Positions 34,674 through 42,754 of a stretch of 64,000 bases of DNA are shown here, one piece after another. The notes beneath the pieces were generated by a model. It did no database searches. It had not been told where the DNA came from and was given only the letters and a program-made list of their open reading frames with translations. The position numbers and the translations under genes are program-made. Source of the DNA: Streptomyces hokutonensis. GTDB taxonomy: Bacteria > Actinomycetota > Actinomycetes > Streptomycetales > Streptomycetaceae. Location of the stretch: positions 62,001 to 126,000 of the forward strand of contig NZ_BARG01000052.1 in NCBI RefSeq assembly GCF_000376565.1. Reading direction: 5' to 3'. The first letter of the stretch is position 1, and every line of letters begins with the position of its first letter.

Positions 34674-35918
34674 GTGAAGATCGTCGTGGTGGGCGGCGGC
34701 GTCGCCGGCCTTGTCGCCGCTCTGAGCCTGCGCGCCGCGGGAATGACACCGGTGGTGTGCGAGTCCGCGCGCGAACTGCGGGCACTCGGCGTCGGCATCA
34801 ACCTGCTGCCCCACGCGGTGCGCGAACTCACCGAACTCGGCCTCGGCGACGCGCTGGACGCCATCGCGCTGCCGCCGGAGCGACTGGTCTACTGCGATCG
34901 TCGAGGACGCCCGATCTGGGAGGAGCCATTAGGTCTGGGCGCCGGCTACAAGTGGCCCCAATACTCCGTCCACCGGGGCAAGTTGCAGATGATGCTGCTG
35001 GACGCGGTCCGCACCCGTATCGGACCGGACGCGATCCGCACCGGCATGGCCTTCGAACGCTTCGAGCCCCAGGAGCGAGGCGTGGCAGCCCACTTCACGG
35101 ACCGGAACACCGGAGGATCGGTGGTCATCGAGGCCGACGCCCTCGTCGGCGCCGACGGCATCGACTCCCGACTGCGGGCCCAACTGCACCCGGGTGAGGG
35201 CGCCCCCAGCGGGAACGGGGTGCGCATGTGGCGGGGGATGAGCCGGTATCCGCACCTACTCGGCGGGCGGACCATCGTGGTGGCCGGAGGACGCCCCGGG
35301 GACAAGTTCGTCGCCTACCCCGTCGAGGACCCGGCTGTCGAGGGCGGCCCCGCGCTCATGAACTGGGTGCTGGAGGTCCGCGGCCCGCGGCCCGGCGAGG
35401 CAACGGACGGTTTCCATCGGTCGGTTGCCGTGGAGGAGGCGCTGGCTGGAGTGGCGGACTGGAGTCTGCCGTGGATCGACCTGCCCGAACTGATCCGTGG
35501 CTCCACCGGCATTCACGAGTACCCGATGGTGGACCGCGACCCGCTGCCGCGCTGGAGCTTCGGCCGGGTGACGCTGGTCGGAGACGCCGCCCACCCCATG
35601 TATCCCATGGGCATGAACGGCGGCTCCCAGTCGATCGTCGACGCCCGGGTCCTGGCCTGGTCCCTCGCCCACCAGGACGATCCGGTACGGGCGTTGGCCC
35701 GGTACGAGGAGCTGCGCCGCGAACCCCTGAACCAACTGGTGCTGGCCAACCGTGAGTTGGGCCCCGAGAAGATCATCGCCCTGGCGGAGGAGGTCGGCGG
35801 CCCGGTGTCCGAGGAGCATGCGACGGCCGTCTCCCAGGGCTACAAACAGCTGGCCGGGTGTACGACCGCCGTACTCAACTCCCGGGATTCCTGGTCGGTT
35901 TCACCGGTGAGCCCCTGA
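34674..35918 (+). CDS. FAD-dependent aromatic monooxygenase (PhzS/PqsL-like)
   Basis: A 414-aa single-component flavin monooxygenase. The N-terminal dinucleotide fold has GGGVAGLVAAL and ends at Glu in VCES. The GVGINLLPHAVREL block resembles PhzS-type enzymes. The DG motif appears as LVGADGIDSRLRAQL, and the second FAD motif as LVGDAAHPMYPMGMNGGSQ. I start at GTG 34674, with AAGGGAG 6 nt upstream. Relatives hydroxylate phenazines, quinolones or benzoates. Its pairing with a second monooxygenase, an SDR and MFS exporters suggests tailoring or breakdown of an aromatic compound. Confidence 0.9.
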   Translation: MKIVVVGGGVAGLVAALSLRAAGMTPVVCESARELRALGVGINLLPHAVRELTELGLGDALDAIALPPERLVYCDRRGRPIWEEPLGLGAGYKWPQYSVHRGKLQMMLLDAVRTRIGPDAIRTGMAFERFEPQERGVAAHFTDRNTGGSVVIEADALVGADGIDSRLRAQLHPGEGAPSGNGVRMWRGMSRYPHLLGGRTIVVAGGRPGDKFVAYPVEDPAVEGGPALMNWVLEVRGPRPGEATDGFHRSVAVEEALAGVADWSLPWIDLPELIRGSTGIHEYPMVDRDPLPRWSFGRVTLVGDAAHPMYPMGMNGGSQSIVDARVLAWSLAHQDDPVRALARYEELRREPLNQLVLANRELGPEKIIALAEEVGGPVSEEHATAVSQGYKQLAGCTTAVLNSRDSWSVSPVSP

Positions 35919-35937
35919 GAGCGCGGGGTGGCCAGTG

Positions 35938-37449
35938 CTAGTGCGCCTCCTCGTGCCGGCGCCGAGGCGAAGCCGTCCCGCCCGACGCGGTGGTCCGACG
36001 GGCGGCGGCGCGAGCCGGACCGTCGGGGAGCGTGAACGCGAAGAGGGAGGTTGCTGCCGCGAGGGCGGCCAGGGCGAGATAGGCGTGCTGGTAGGCGGTG
36101 ATGGGCGGGTTCGCCGCGGCTGCCGTGGGTGTGTTCAGGACCAGGGCCGTGGTCACCGCCGCCGGGGCGAAGGCGCCCCCGGTCTGCCGTACGACCGTGT
36201 TGAGTGTCGACGCCTGGGCCAGGTCCTTGCGGGAGACGGTCGCCAGCGAGGCCACCGTGGTCGGCATGAAGACGCCGCCCATGCCGACGCCGAGCAGGAA
36301 CATGTACGTACGGAAGGTCCACAGGCCGGTGTCCTGGTCGCAGGTGGCGAAGAGCAGCAGGACCCCGCTCACCATGGCCAGGCCGCCGCCGATGATGATC
36401 CGGGGGCCGACCCTGGAGTACAGGACCCCGGCGATCTGGACCGTCAGCAGCACACCGAAGGCCTCGGGGAACGTGCTGGTGCCGGACTCCAAGGCCGAAC
36501 GGCCCTGTCCCTGCTGGAGGAAGAGCGGGCCGAGGTACATCGCGCCCAGGATCGGCACCAGGCCCACCAGATTGATCAGGTTGGTGTCCCGGAAGAGCCG
36601 GTCCGCGAAGAGCCGGAGTCTCAACAGCGGTTCGGCGGTGCGGAGTTCGAAGAGGACGGCGGCGGTGAGCAGGACCGCGCCGAGTACGAGGGCGGTGACG
36701 ACGGCGGGGGAGGACCAGCCGCGGTTGGGACCCTCGCAGACCCCGAACATCACGGAACCCAGGGCCGCCGCGCTCAGCAGCAGCCCGGTGAGGTCGAAAC
36801 GGCCGGGGCGATGACCGCGGTGCTCGGCCAGGAAGACCGCTCCGAACACGACGGCGGGCACGCCCAGCGGCAGGTTGACGTAGAACACCCAGCGCCAGGA
36901 CAGATGGTCCACCAGCAGGCCGCCGAGGATCGGCGCGACGGCCGGGGCCATCTGCTGCGGGACGATCATGTACCGCGAAATCCGCACCTGCTCCCACGAG
37001 TTGAAGGTGCTGTAGAGCAGCGAGGACGCGGCGGGGAAGAGCAGTCCGGCGGAGAGGCCCTGGACCGCGCGGAAGGCGACGAGCTGGGCGAGGTCGGCCG
37101 CCGCGCCGCACAGCAGCGACGAGGCGAGGAAGGCGCCGAGGGCGGTGAGCAGCACGCGCTTGGCGCCGAACCGCTCCACGAGCCAGGCCGAGGCGGGGAT
37201 GGCCATGGCCAGACAGACCGGGTAGACCACGACCACACCGTCCAGGGCGGCCGTGGTCAGGCGGAACGTGCGGGCGATGGAGGGGAGGGCGACGGTCGTG
37301 ATCGCTCCGTCGACGATCGCGATGAACGTCACGCAGACACACATGACGGGCACGACCAGGCGCTGGCCCGGGCGCGGACGGAGGCGTATTCGGGAGGCGA
37401 GGGGGACGGGGGAAGCGGGGGAGACGGGACGGCGTCGGAACAGCAGCAC
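35938..37449 (-). CDS. MFS efflux transporter, EmrB/QacA type
   Basis: A 503-aa 14-helix DHA2 pump. Helix 1 contains FIAIVDGAITTVALPSIA, and motif A appears as AWLVERFGAKRVLLTALG. The motif-C-like helix reads MAPAVAPILGGLLVDHLSWRWVF. GTG start 37449 lacks a strong ribosome site but lies 12 bp from a palindrome. It diverges from a MarR gene that presumably represses it. Convergent with the flavin monooxygenase (20-bp gap), it could export a product of that cluster or simply give drug resistance. Confidence 0.92.
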   Translation of the reverse strand: MLLFRRRPVSPASPVPLASRIRLRPRPGQRLVVPVMCVCVTFIAIVDGAITTVALPSIARTFRLTTAALDGVVVVYPVCLAMAIPASAWLVERFGAKRVLLTALGAFLASSLLCGAAADLAQLVAFRAVQGLSAGLLFPAASSLLYSTFNSWEQVRISRYMIVPQQMAPAVAPILGGLLVDHLSWRWVFYVNLPLGVPAVVFGAVFLAEHRGHRPGRFDLTGLLLSAAALGSVMFGVCEGPNRGWSSPAVVTALVLGAVLLTAAVLFELRTAEPLLRLRLFADRLFRDTNLINLVGLVPILGAMYLGPLFLQQGQGRSALESGTSTFPEAFGVLLTVQIAGVLYSRVGPRIIIGGGLAMVSGVLLLFATCDQDTGLWTFRTYMFLLGVGMGGVFMPTTVASLATVSRKDLAQASTLNTVVRQTGGAFAPAAVTTALVLNTPTAAAANPPITAYQHAYLALAALAAATSLFAFTLPDGPARAAARRTTASGGTASPRRRHEEAH

Positions 37450-37460
37450 ATGCTGAGCAT

Positions 37461-37475
37461 ACTCACTATGTGAGT
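37461..37475. promoter_or_regulatory. MarR operator candidate between MFS and MarR genes
   Basis: ACTCACTATGTGAGT is a 15-bp palindrome with perfect 6-bp arms, ACTCAC/GTGAGT, around TAT. It lies only 12 bp from the pump's start codon, in the 93-bp divergent gap, where a bound dimer would block the pump and perhaps the regulator's own promoter. Binding is inferred. Confidence 0.6.
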
Positions 37476-37542
37476 GCTCATAGGTCGCGGTCGAGGAACG
37501 TAGAATCGGTTCTCACCGCGAAAACGGGGAACGGGGAACGTC

Positions 37543-37974
37543 ATGGCAGTGCACGGCAGCAGCGACATCCTGGTCGACGAGCTCTACGAGACGACCCACC
37601 GGCTACGGCAGTTCGTGGAGATCCGGCTGCGCGCAAACGGCGCCTCGGTCGCCCGGCTGCGCGCCCTGCGGATGCTCGCCCATGCCGAAGAGCCTTTGCG
37701 CATGCGGGACTTGAGCGAGATGACCGGCGTCGCGGCCCGCACCACGACCAGCATCGTCGACAGCCTGGAGCGCGACGGGCTGGTGGAGCGCGTACGTCAT
37801 CCGCACGACCGGCGCGCGTTTCTGCTCCGCCTCACCGACAAGGGCCGGGACTGTCATCGCGAGGCTGAGGAGGTCGACGGCCTCGCGCTCGCGGAGGCGA
37901 CGGCCGAACTGGACGCGGAGGACCGCGCACAGCTGCGGGCCCTGCTCGGGCGCATCCGGAAGGCGACGTCCTGA
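37543..37974 (+). CDS. MarR-family regulator
   Basis: A 143-aa winged-helix protein. The recognition segment is MRDLSEMTGVAARTTTSIVD, and the wing is RHPHDRRAFLLRLTDKG, with the conserved Asp-Arg-Arg. ATG 37543 follows a GGGGAA-type ribosome site. It diverges from the MFS pump across a good palindrome (37461-37475), the standard layout for a self-regulated efflux repressor. It ends 17 bp from a convergent toxin-like gene. Confidence 0.91.
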   Translation: MAVHGSSDILVDELYETTHRLRQFVEIRLRANGASVARLRALRMLAHAEEPLRMRDLSEMTGVAARTTTSIVDSLERDGLVERVRHPHDRRAFLLRLTDKGRDCHREAEEVDGLALAEATAELDAEDRAQLRALLGRIRKATS

Positions 37975-37990
37975 GGCCGGTCCGGGAGGA

Positions 37991-38377
37991 TCAGGCAGTG
38001 GCCCACTCGCGCAGTTGGCGGGCGATCCTGGGCAGGCCCAGTTCGCCGGAGGCCGCGTCGCGCACGAGCGCCATGGCCGCCTTGGGCGGGTGGTCGAGGC
38101 GGCGTTCGTTGAGGATCAGGTAGGCCTCGGTGGCGTGCCAGGCGAAGGCCTCGTTGGAGTGCTCCAGGCAGGCCAGTTTCGCCAGGGTCTGCAGCAGTGC
38201 CGCCGCCTTGAGGCGCAGGGAGCCGTAGATGTCGCGCTCCGTCGCGCGGGCGTCGACACGCGCGGCGGCTGCGTAGAGCGGGCCGTAGTGGTCGACCTGG
38301 AGATCACGGTCGAGCAGTTCGGCGGCGTGCAGCAGGCACGTGACGTCCAGCGTGTGCGGTGGTTCGGGCTGGGTCAC
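37991..38377 (-). CDS. Fic/Doc-family toxin-like protein
   Basis: A 128-aa protein matching the small actinobacterial 'Fic family toxin component' pattern: LLHAAELL, DHYGPLYAAAAR, RLKAAALLQTLAKLACLEHSN, AWHATEAYLIL and IARQLREW blocks in order. The canonical Fic motif HxFx(D/E)GNxR is degenerate (LEHSNEAFAW), as is usual in this subgroup, so AMP-transfer or kinase activity is doubtful. GTG 38377 overlaps by 4 bp the stop of an upstream antitoxin-like reading frame that is itself broken. If functional it would poison translation or another core process. Confidence 0.75.
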   Translation of the reverse strand: MTQPEPPHTLDVTCLLHAAELLDRDLQVDHYGPLYAAAARVDARATERDIYGSLRLKAAALLQTLAKLACLEHSNEAFAWHATEAYLILNERRLDHPPKAAMALVRDAASGELGLPRIARQLREWATA

Positions 38378-38565
38378 GCGGCGTGCCCCTGCTCCTGGCC
38401 CTCGAGTTCGCGCAGCGCGTCCGCCTCGGCCGCCCGCTGCTCCGCACTGGGATCCGCGGTGCCCGGCTAGGCCGCGAACGCCGCACCGCTGCGTGCCATG
38501 GACTCCTTGAAGCCCGCGAGGAACCGCTTCTCCACGGCTGTCGCCCGCGGGCGGGCCGGGATTTC
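38374..38565 (-). pseudogene. Broken antitoxin remnant upstream of the Fic-like toxin
   Basis: A reading frame whose TGA overlaps the toxin GTG (GTGA, the usual antitoxin-toxin layout) reads backwards through acidic, Ala/Glu-rich sequence (AEQRAAEADALRELEG). It is interrupted by an in-frame TAG at 38467-38469, and further upstream by the TAG (38566-38568) that ends the neighbouring Nudix gene. The intact part before the stop reads VEKRFLAGFKESMARSGAAF. No room remains for a DNA-binding N-terminus, so the antitoxin looks truncated and nonsense-mutated. Confidence 0.55.
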
Positions 38566-38943
38566 CTACACGGGTGTATGGCCCTCCAGGTAGGCGCGCA
38601 CGGGTGCGGGCAGCCCACCGTCGATGTCGACGGCTTCGGCGAAGGGCGCCCAGCGGAGCTGTCCGGCGGTGAGCTGGGCCTCCCCGGACGGATCCTCGCT
38701 CAGCAGATGACATACGACGGCCGGCGCTCCGTCCGCCGGCTCAGGCACCAGGAGGCTGGACCCGTCCACGAGATAGCCCGTGAGTTCGTAGACCGCGCGC
38801 GCGGCGGTGGCCTGTGGCGTCTCGGCCTCCTCGGGGACCCCGGACGGCAGACCCCAACCGCCCTGCACATTCACCAGCAGCAGCTGCCCGTCGTTCACGA
38901 CGACCGCGTCCACCAGTTCCTCGGCGGCCTGCTCCAACGACAT
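38566..38943 (-). CDS. Nudix-fold protein with degenerate Nudix box
   Basis: A 125-aa protein with the Nudix beginning VDAVVVNDGQLLLVN and the segment GGWGLPSG before the box. The box keeps Gly-x5-Glu-x7-Arg, but the REUxEE core reads RAVYEL, losing two metal-binding glutamates. Either it hydrolyses its substrate weakly or it is a binding domain. It lies just upstream of the antitoxin remnant on the same strand. The substrate is unknown. Confidence 0.72.
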   Translation of the reverse strand: MSLEQAAEELVDAVVVNDGQLLLVNVQGGWGLPSGVPEEAETPQATAARAVYELTGYLVDGSSLLVPEPADGAPAVVCHLLSEDPSGEAQLTAGQLRWAPFAEAVDIDGGLPAPVRAYLEGHTPV

Positions 38944-39142
38944 CTCCGCACCGTTCCCTTCGTACGTACAAGGAGCGACCGCCCGTCCGGCCGCGTCCGA
39001 CCCCGTTTCCTACCCGGGACGCGGCGGTTCACGCGGTACGCCCGCACCCGGCACGACTTCGGGACCGGCGGGAACCGGGACACCTCGCCGGGCGTTTTCC
39101 ACTGACACGGGAGTGGTCACGTCCCGTCGAGGAGGAGGCCGG

Positions 39143-39574
39143 ATGGACCCGGTGTCGGTAGGACTGCTCGCTTCGCTGGCCGGAGGTGCGGGCGGCGAGG
39201 TGGGACGACAGGTGTGGGCGGGTCTCACGGCTCTCGTACGGCGGCCGTTCCACCGCGGCGACGACGGTTCGGGTGCACCGGGTCCGGGCGAGGACGAACT
39301 GACGCGTCTGCAGCAGGCTCCCGGTGACGGGACCCGGGCCCACGCGCTGAGCACGGCCCTGGCCGTACGCGCGGCCCTCGACCCCGACTTCGCCACCGCC
39401 CTCGCCGCCTGGCACGAACAGGCCAAACTCGTCCGCACCGGTGACGGCGCGGTCAACAACGCGATCAGCGGCGGCAGTTACTACGCCCCGGTCCTCCAGG
39501 GCCGCGACTTCCCGGGCACCACCTTCAACTCCCCGGTGCCACCACGGCCCGACCAGGTCGGCACGGTGGAGTGA
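39143..39574 (+). CDS. Small protein with NISGG-GRDF-like motif (conflict-system type)
   Basis: A 143-aa protein starting at ATG 39143 after GGAGGAGG. The N-terminal amphipathic segment (MDPVSVGLLASLAGGAGGEV) and the C-terminal stretch NNAISGG, then YYAPVLQGRDFPGTTF, resemble pieces found in actinobacterial STAND/TPR-type conflict proteins. There the motif sits between an effector-associated part and the ATPase. Here it stands alone with no ATPase. That comparison is from memory. No enzyme motif is visible. Confidence 0.6.
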   Translation: MDPVSVGLLASLAGGAGGEVGRQVWAGLTALVRRPFHRGDDGSGAPGPGEDELTRLQQAPGDGTRAHALSTALAVRAALDPDFATALAAWHEQAKLVRTGDGAVNNAISGGSYYAPVLQGRDFPGTTFNSPVPPRPDQVGTVE

Positions 39575-39599
39575 CGTCACCGACGACGAGGGCGGCAAC

Positions 39600-40148
39600 T
39601 CAGGACGGTCGCCCACCGAACTGCCAGTTGTGCACCTCGATGTCCGCGTACCGGTCCTGGGTCAGCATGGCGCGCGCCGCCTTCGCGTCCGGTGCCCGGA
39701 GCAGTGCCGCAGTGCCCAGCCAGCGGGAGCCGTCGTCGGACAACAACGGTCCGTACGCGATCAGTTCGTCCCGGCCGGGCGGCACCGTGAGGTCCGCCGC
39801 CGGGCCGGTCCCGAGGCCGATCACCAGGTAGCGGTCGCCGCCGGTCCGGCCACCCGGGAAGTCCCACATGGTGCGCCCCAGCGCGTTCCGCCAGCGGCGC
39901 AGCAGCACGTCCCGGTAGACACCGGCCTGGTAGTTCGGCTCGTCGAAGGCGAACGCACGGGCGGCGGCCGGAGAGGGCAGATCGAGGATGTGCACGCTGC
40001 CCGTGGGAGCGCCGTCGTCGGAGAGGGTCGGGCCCCGGGCGATCATCTCCTTCGCGTACCCGTCCATGTAGGACCAGTGCCGTTCCGTCAGTTCCGCGCG
40101 CAGTGCGAGGGAGCCGGGCCGGTCGCGGTGGTGGCAGAGGAACTCCAT
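39600..40148 (-). CDS. Tandem YciI-like domain protein
   Basis: A 182-aa protein with two copies of the ferredoxin-like YCII fold. The first (residues 1-95) starts MEFLCHHRDRPGSLALRAEL and has the HWSYMDGYAKEMIARGP block. The second (from about residue 105) has a matching ELIAYGPLLSDDGSRWLG block. YciI domains act in small-molecule turnover, for example as hydrolases or dehydrochlorinase-like enzymes with a His/Asp pair; function here is unassigned. It is 14 bp downstream of the epoxide-hydrolase-like gene on the same strand and likely co-transcribed. Confidence 0.85.
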   Translation of the reverse strand: MEFLCHHRDRPGSLALRAELTERHWSYMDGYAKEMIARGPTLSDDGAPTGSVHILDLPSPAAARAFAFDEPNYQAGVYRDVLLRRWRNALGRTMWDFPGGRTGGDRYLVIGLGTGPAADLTVPPGRDELIAYGPLLSDDGSRWLGTAALLRAPDAKAARAMLTQDRYADIEVHNWQFGGRPS

Positions 40149-40162
40149 GATCAGAGGATCTC

Positions 40163-41143
40163 CTATTCCCCGGCGGCGCTCTGATCGCAGGTCTTCAGGA
40201 AGTCGATGAGCGCCGCGTTCACCTCGTCCGGACGTTCCTGCTGGGTCCAGTGTCCGCAGTCGGCCAGCTCGACGGGCTTGCGCACCAGGTTGGGCATGAA
40301 GTCGGGGAGTTGCGCGATGAGTTCGGCGGCACCGGGGAACGCCGGGACGAGGTCACGGTCGCCGTACACGTACAGGGCGGGCGGGGTGACGACGGCGTTG
40401 TGCCAGGGCGCGGTCAGTGCCCAGTTGCGATCCAGGTTGCGGTACCAGTTCAGCGGGCCGGTGAAGCCCCCGGCGAAACTCTCCGTGAGCGCGTCCAGGT
40501 CCTCCTCGGTGAGCCAGTCCGGCAGCACCTCGGGATCCTCCATGGACGCCAGCCAGCCCTGCCCCGAGGGGACCAGCGGCTGCATGATCTCGCCGGAGGG
40601 AGAAGCGGCGGCGGAGGCGGAGTAGAGGAACTTGCGGAGCGTGGTCCGGGTGTCCGCGCCGAACTCGGCGTCGGCGACCCCGGGACGGTCGAAGTAGTTC
40701 CAGTAGAACCGGCCCCCGAACCGCTTCTGCGTCACGGCCAGCGGCGGGTACGGACCGCGGAAGGGCGGCGGGACGCTCAGACCGGCCACCCCGAGCACCA
40801 TGTCCGGCCGCAGCAGCGCGGTGTTCCACGCGACCGCCGCACCCCAGTCGTGCCCGACGACGTAGGCCTGCCGCTCGCCCAACTCCTGGATCAGACCTAC
40901 GACATCGCCGACCAGATGGAAGATCGTGTACGCGTCGACGGCCTCGGGATGGTCGCTGCGGCCGTAGCCCCGCTGGTTGGGGGCGACCACCCGGAAGCCC
41001 GCGTCGGCGAGCGCGCCGATCTGGTGGTGCCAGGAGTGCCACGACTCGGGGAAGCCGTGCAGAAGCACCACCAGCGGGCCTTCGCCCTGCTCGGCGATCT
41101 CCAGTCGTATGCCGTTCACGTCGACCATGCGCTGCGCAACCAT
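40163..41143 (-). CDS. Alpha/beta hydrolase, epoxide-hydrolase type
   Basis: A 326-aa enzyme. The oxyanion motif HGFPESW, nucleophile Asp in GHDWGAA and catalytic His in DCGHWTQQERP are clear. The cap domain has Tyr residues in FYWNYFD and LNWYRNLD that could activate the epoxide. These features separate epoxide hydrolases from haloalkane dehalogenases and esterases. I use ATG 41143; ATG 41128 is an alternative. It is transcribed with a YciI-like gene. It probably detoxifies or processes an epoxide, but the substrate is unknown. Confidence 0.9.
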   Translation of the reverse strand: MVAQRMVDVNGIRLEIAEQGEGPLVVLLHGFPESWHSWHHQIGALADAGFRVVAPNQRGYGRSDHPEAVDAYTIFHLVGDVVGLIQELGERQAYVVGHDWGAAVAWNTALLRPDMVLGVAGLSVPPPFRGPYPPLAVTQKRFGGRFYWNYFDRPGVADAEFGADTRTTLRKFLYSASAAASPSGEIMQPLVPSGQGWLASMEDPEVLPDWLTEEDLDALTESFAGGFTGPLNWYRNLDRNWALTAPWHNAVVTPPALYVYGDRDLVPAFPGAAELIAQLPDFMPNLVRKPVELADCGHWTQQERPDEVNAALIDFLKTCDQSAAGE

Positions 41144-41214
41144 GGGGGCGAGCCTACGTGTGGTCAACATCGCCAGGCAGTACGGGCCCTGGGCCGGGGG
41201 AAGATCTCGGCCAC

Positions 41215-41856
41215 TCAGGCTTCGCGCACCGCACCGCCCTCGTCCTGCTCCTGGTAGGAGTAGCGCTGCTCTTTCCAGGGGTCGGCGATGTTGTGGTAGC
41301 CGCGTTCCTCCCAGAAACCGCGCCGGTCCTCGGTGAGGTACTCGACGGCACGCAGCCACTTGGGGCTCTTGTAGCCGTACAGGTGCGGCACGACCAGGCG
41401 CAGCGGGAAGCCGTGTTCGGCGGTGAGGGGCTCGCCGTTGTGATGGGTGGCCAGCAGGGTCTGCGCCGCCGTGAAGTCGGCCAGGCGGAGGTTGGCGGAA
41501 TAGCCGTACTCCGCCCAGGCCATCACATGTGTGACCTCCGGCGCCGGCGGGACCAGGTCCAGGAGGACGGTGGCGGGGATGCCGTACCACTCGTGGTCGG
41601 TGGAGGTCGGGCCGGACGCGCAGTGCAGGTCGGCGACGACCGTGACATGCGGCAGGGGCGCCAGTTCGTCGAAGGTCCAGCTGTGCTCGGCGCCGTCGGC
41701 GGTGGCGCCGTGGACCCGCAGGTTCCAGCGGTCGGGGCGGAAGCGGGGGACGGGCCCGTAGTGCGAGACCGGCCAGCCGTGCACATGGCGCTGGCCGGGC
41801 GGGATACGGCGGTCCGCGTCGGCGGCCTCTGCCGTGTCCTGTCGGTCGCTTGCCAC
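41215..41856 (-). CDS. Sulfite-oxidase-like molybdopterin oxidoreductase
   Basis: A 213-aa protein of the sulfite oxidase/MsrP fold (Oxidored_molyb). After WPVSHYGPVPRF it shows the Mo-cofactor Cys79 in DLHCASG, and the YGYKSPKW motif near residue 170 that helps hold the pterin. There is no Tat signal and no heme or dimer domain, so it is a short cytoplasmic version. GTG 41856 has AAGGGA 8 nt upstream. It lies downstream of a molbindin gene and near a MOSC gene, all molybdenum-linked. The substrate is unknown. Confidence 0.88.
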   Translation of the reverse strand: MASDRQDTAEAADADRRIPPGQRHVHGWPVSHYGPVPRFRPDRWNLRVHGATADGAEHSWTFDELAPLPHVTVVADLHCASGPTSTDHEWYGIPATVLLDLVPPAPEVTHVMAWAEYGYSANLRLADFTAAQTLLATHHNGEPLTAEHGFPLRLVVPHLYGYKSPKWLRAVEYLTEDRRGFWEERGYHNIADPWKEQRYSYQEQDEGGAVREA

Positions 41857-42012
41857 GCGGGACGTCCCTTCTATGCCGGTGACCTGGTTACGGCTACCTC
41901 TCCCGAGCAGCGTAGGCGCTCCCGTCCGGCGCGACCGAGGCCGGGTCCGGGTGCGCCTGTGCGCGTCGCTGCTCTGGAGGGATCGACGCCTGGCCGGCAC
42001 GTCCCGAGCGGG

Positions 42013-42432
42013 TCAGACGGTCGCCAGGGACACCTCGGTCGACTTGATCAGCGCGACGACCGGCGAACCGGCCGCCAGACCGAGGTCGCCGACCGCGTCC
42101 TTGGTGATCGCCGCGGTCAGCTCGCCCCCGTCGACCGTGATCTTGACGACGGCCATCGCCCCGCCGGTGGCGACATCGCTGACCGTGCCGGGCAACTGGT
42201 TGCGGATGGACAACCCCTCCACCCGGCCGGTGGCGAGCGCGACCTCGGTGGACTTCATCATGGCGCGCACGGCCGTGCCCTCGGCGAGCCCCAGGTCCTT
42301 CACGGCCTCCAGCGTGATCGCCGCCGTGAGGTCCTGGCCGCCGTCGAGGCGCACCTTCACGGTCGCCATCGCCGCGCCGGGCGTGACGGCCGTGACGGTG
42401 CCGGGAATCTGGTTGCGGATGCTCAAGGTCAT
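42013..42432 (-). CDS. Molbindin with two Mop/TOBE domains
   Basis: A 139-aa protein made of two near-identical TOBE domains. Residues 1-69 start with MTLSIRNQIPGTV and residues 74-139 with LSIRNQLPGTV; each ends with a KSTEV motif. Such di-Mop proteins oligomerise and bind molybdate as a cytoplasmic store or buffer. ATG 42432 has GAGG about 9 nt upstream. It is followed after 156 bp by a molybdoenzyme gene on the same strand, which supports a molybdate role. Regulation may lie in the structured 322-bp region upstream. Confidence 0.93.
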   Translation of the reverse strand: MTLSIRNQIPGTVTAVTPGAAMATVKVRLDGGQDLTAAITLEAVKDLGLAEGTAVRAMMKSTEVALATGRVEGLSIRNQLPGTVSDVATGGAMAVVKITVDGGELTAAITKDAVGDLGLAAGSPVVALIKSTEVSLATV

Positions 42433-42754
42433 GACGGAACGCCTCACACAGAAAAGTTCAGGATTGCCGGATTTGTCACCGGCTGTGCGTCCACAAGCTA
42501 GCCGCTCGGGACGCGGCCGTCAGGGACCCCGTCGCATCCACCACCTGGGAGTTTCCTGCGTCCTGGCAAATCGGAGGAACCCGCGAACGGGGAGATTGAT
42601 CACCGGAATTCCGCCGCCGTCGCGGGGTATTCGCCCGCGACTGGGCAATGGGCGGAATGCCCTGGCAATTGCGAGGTAGGACGGGCTCTTCGTCTTGTAT
42701 CCGCGTTTGGTTTCGGCCATCGGCCGGGTACGGTCGTGCGGGAGGTGGTCGCCC
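42433..42754. promoter_or_regulatory. Structured divergent region between Mop and GATase-methyltransferase genes
   Basis: 322 bp without a convincing gene. It is somewhat less GC-rich than its surroundings. A perfect inverted repeat GTCGCGGG-N7-CCCGCGAC lies at 42619-42641, and GGGC-N5-GCCC follows shortly after. On the Mop strand this would lie about 190 nt upstream of the start codon, so a long structured leader is possible. A 66-codon frame (42520-42720, minus) has no ribosome site and mixed codon bias; I do not call it. Confidence 0.4.

Noticed and set aside
42520..42720. 66-codon minus-strand frame in the Mop upstream region
   Set aside because: No ribosome site, mixed codon bias and no recognisable family. 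It coincides with inverted repeats better explained as regulatory or leader sequence.
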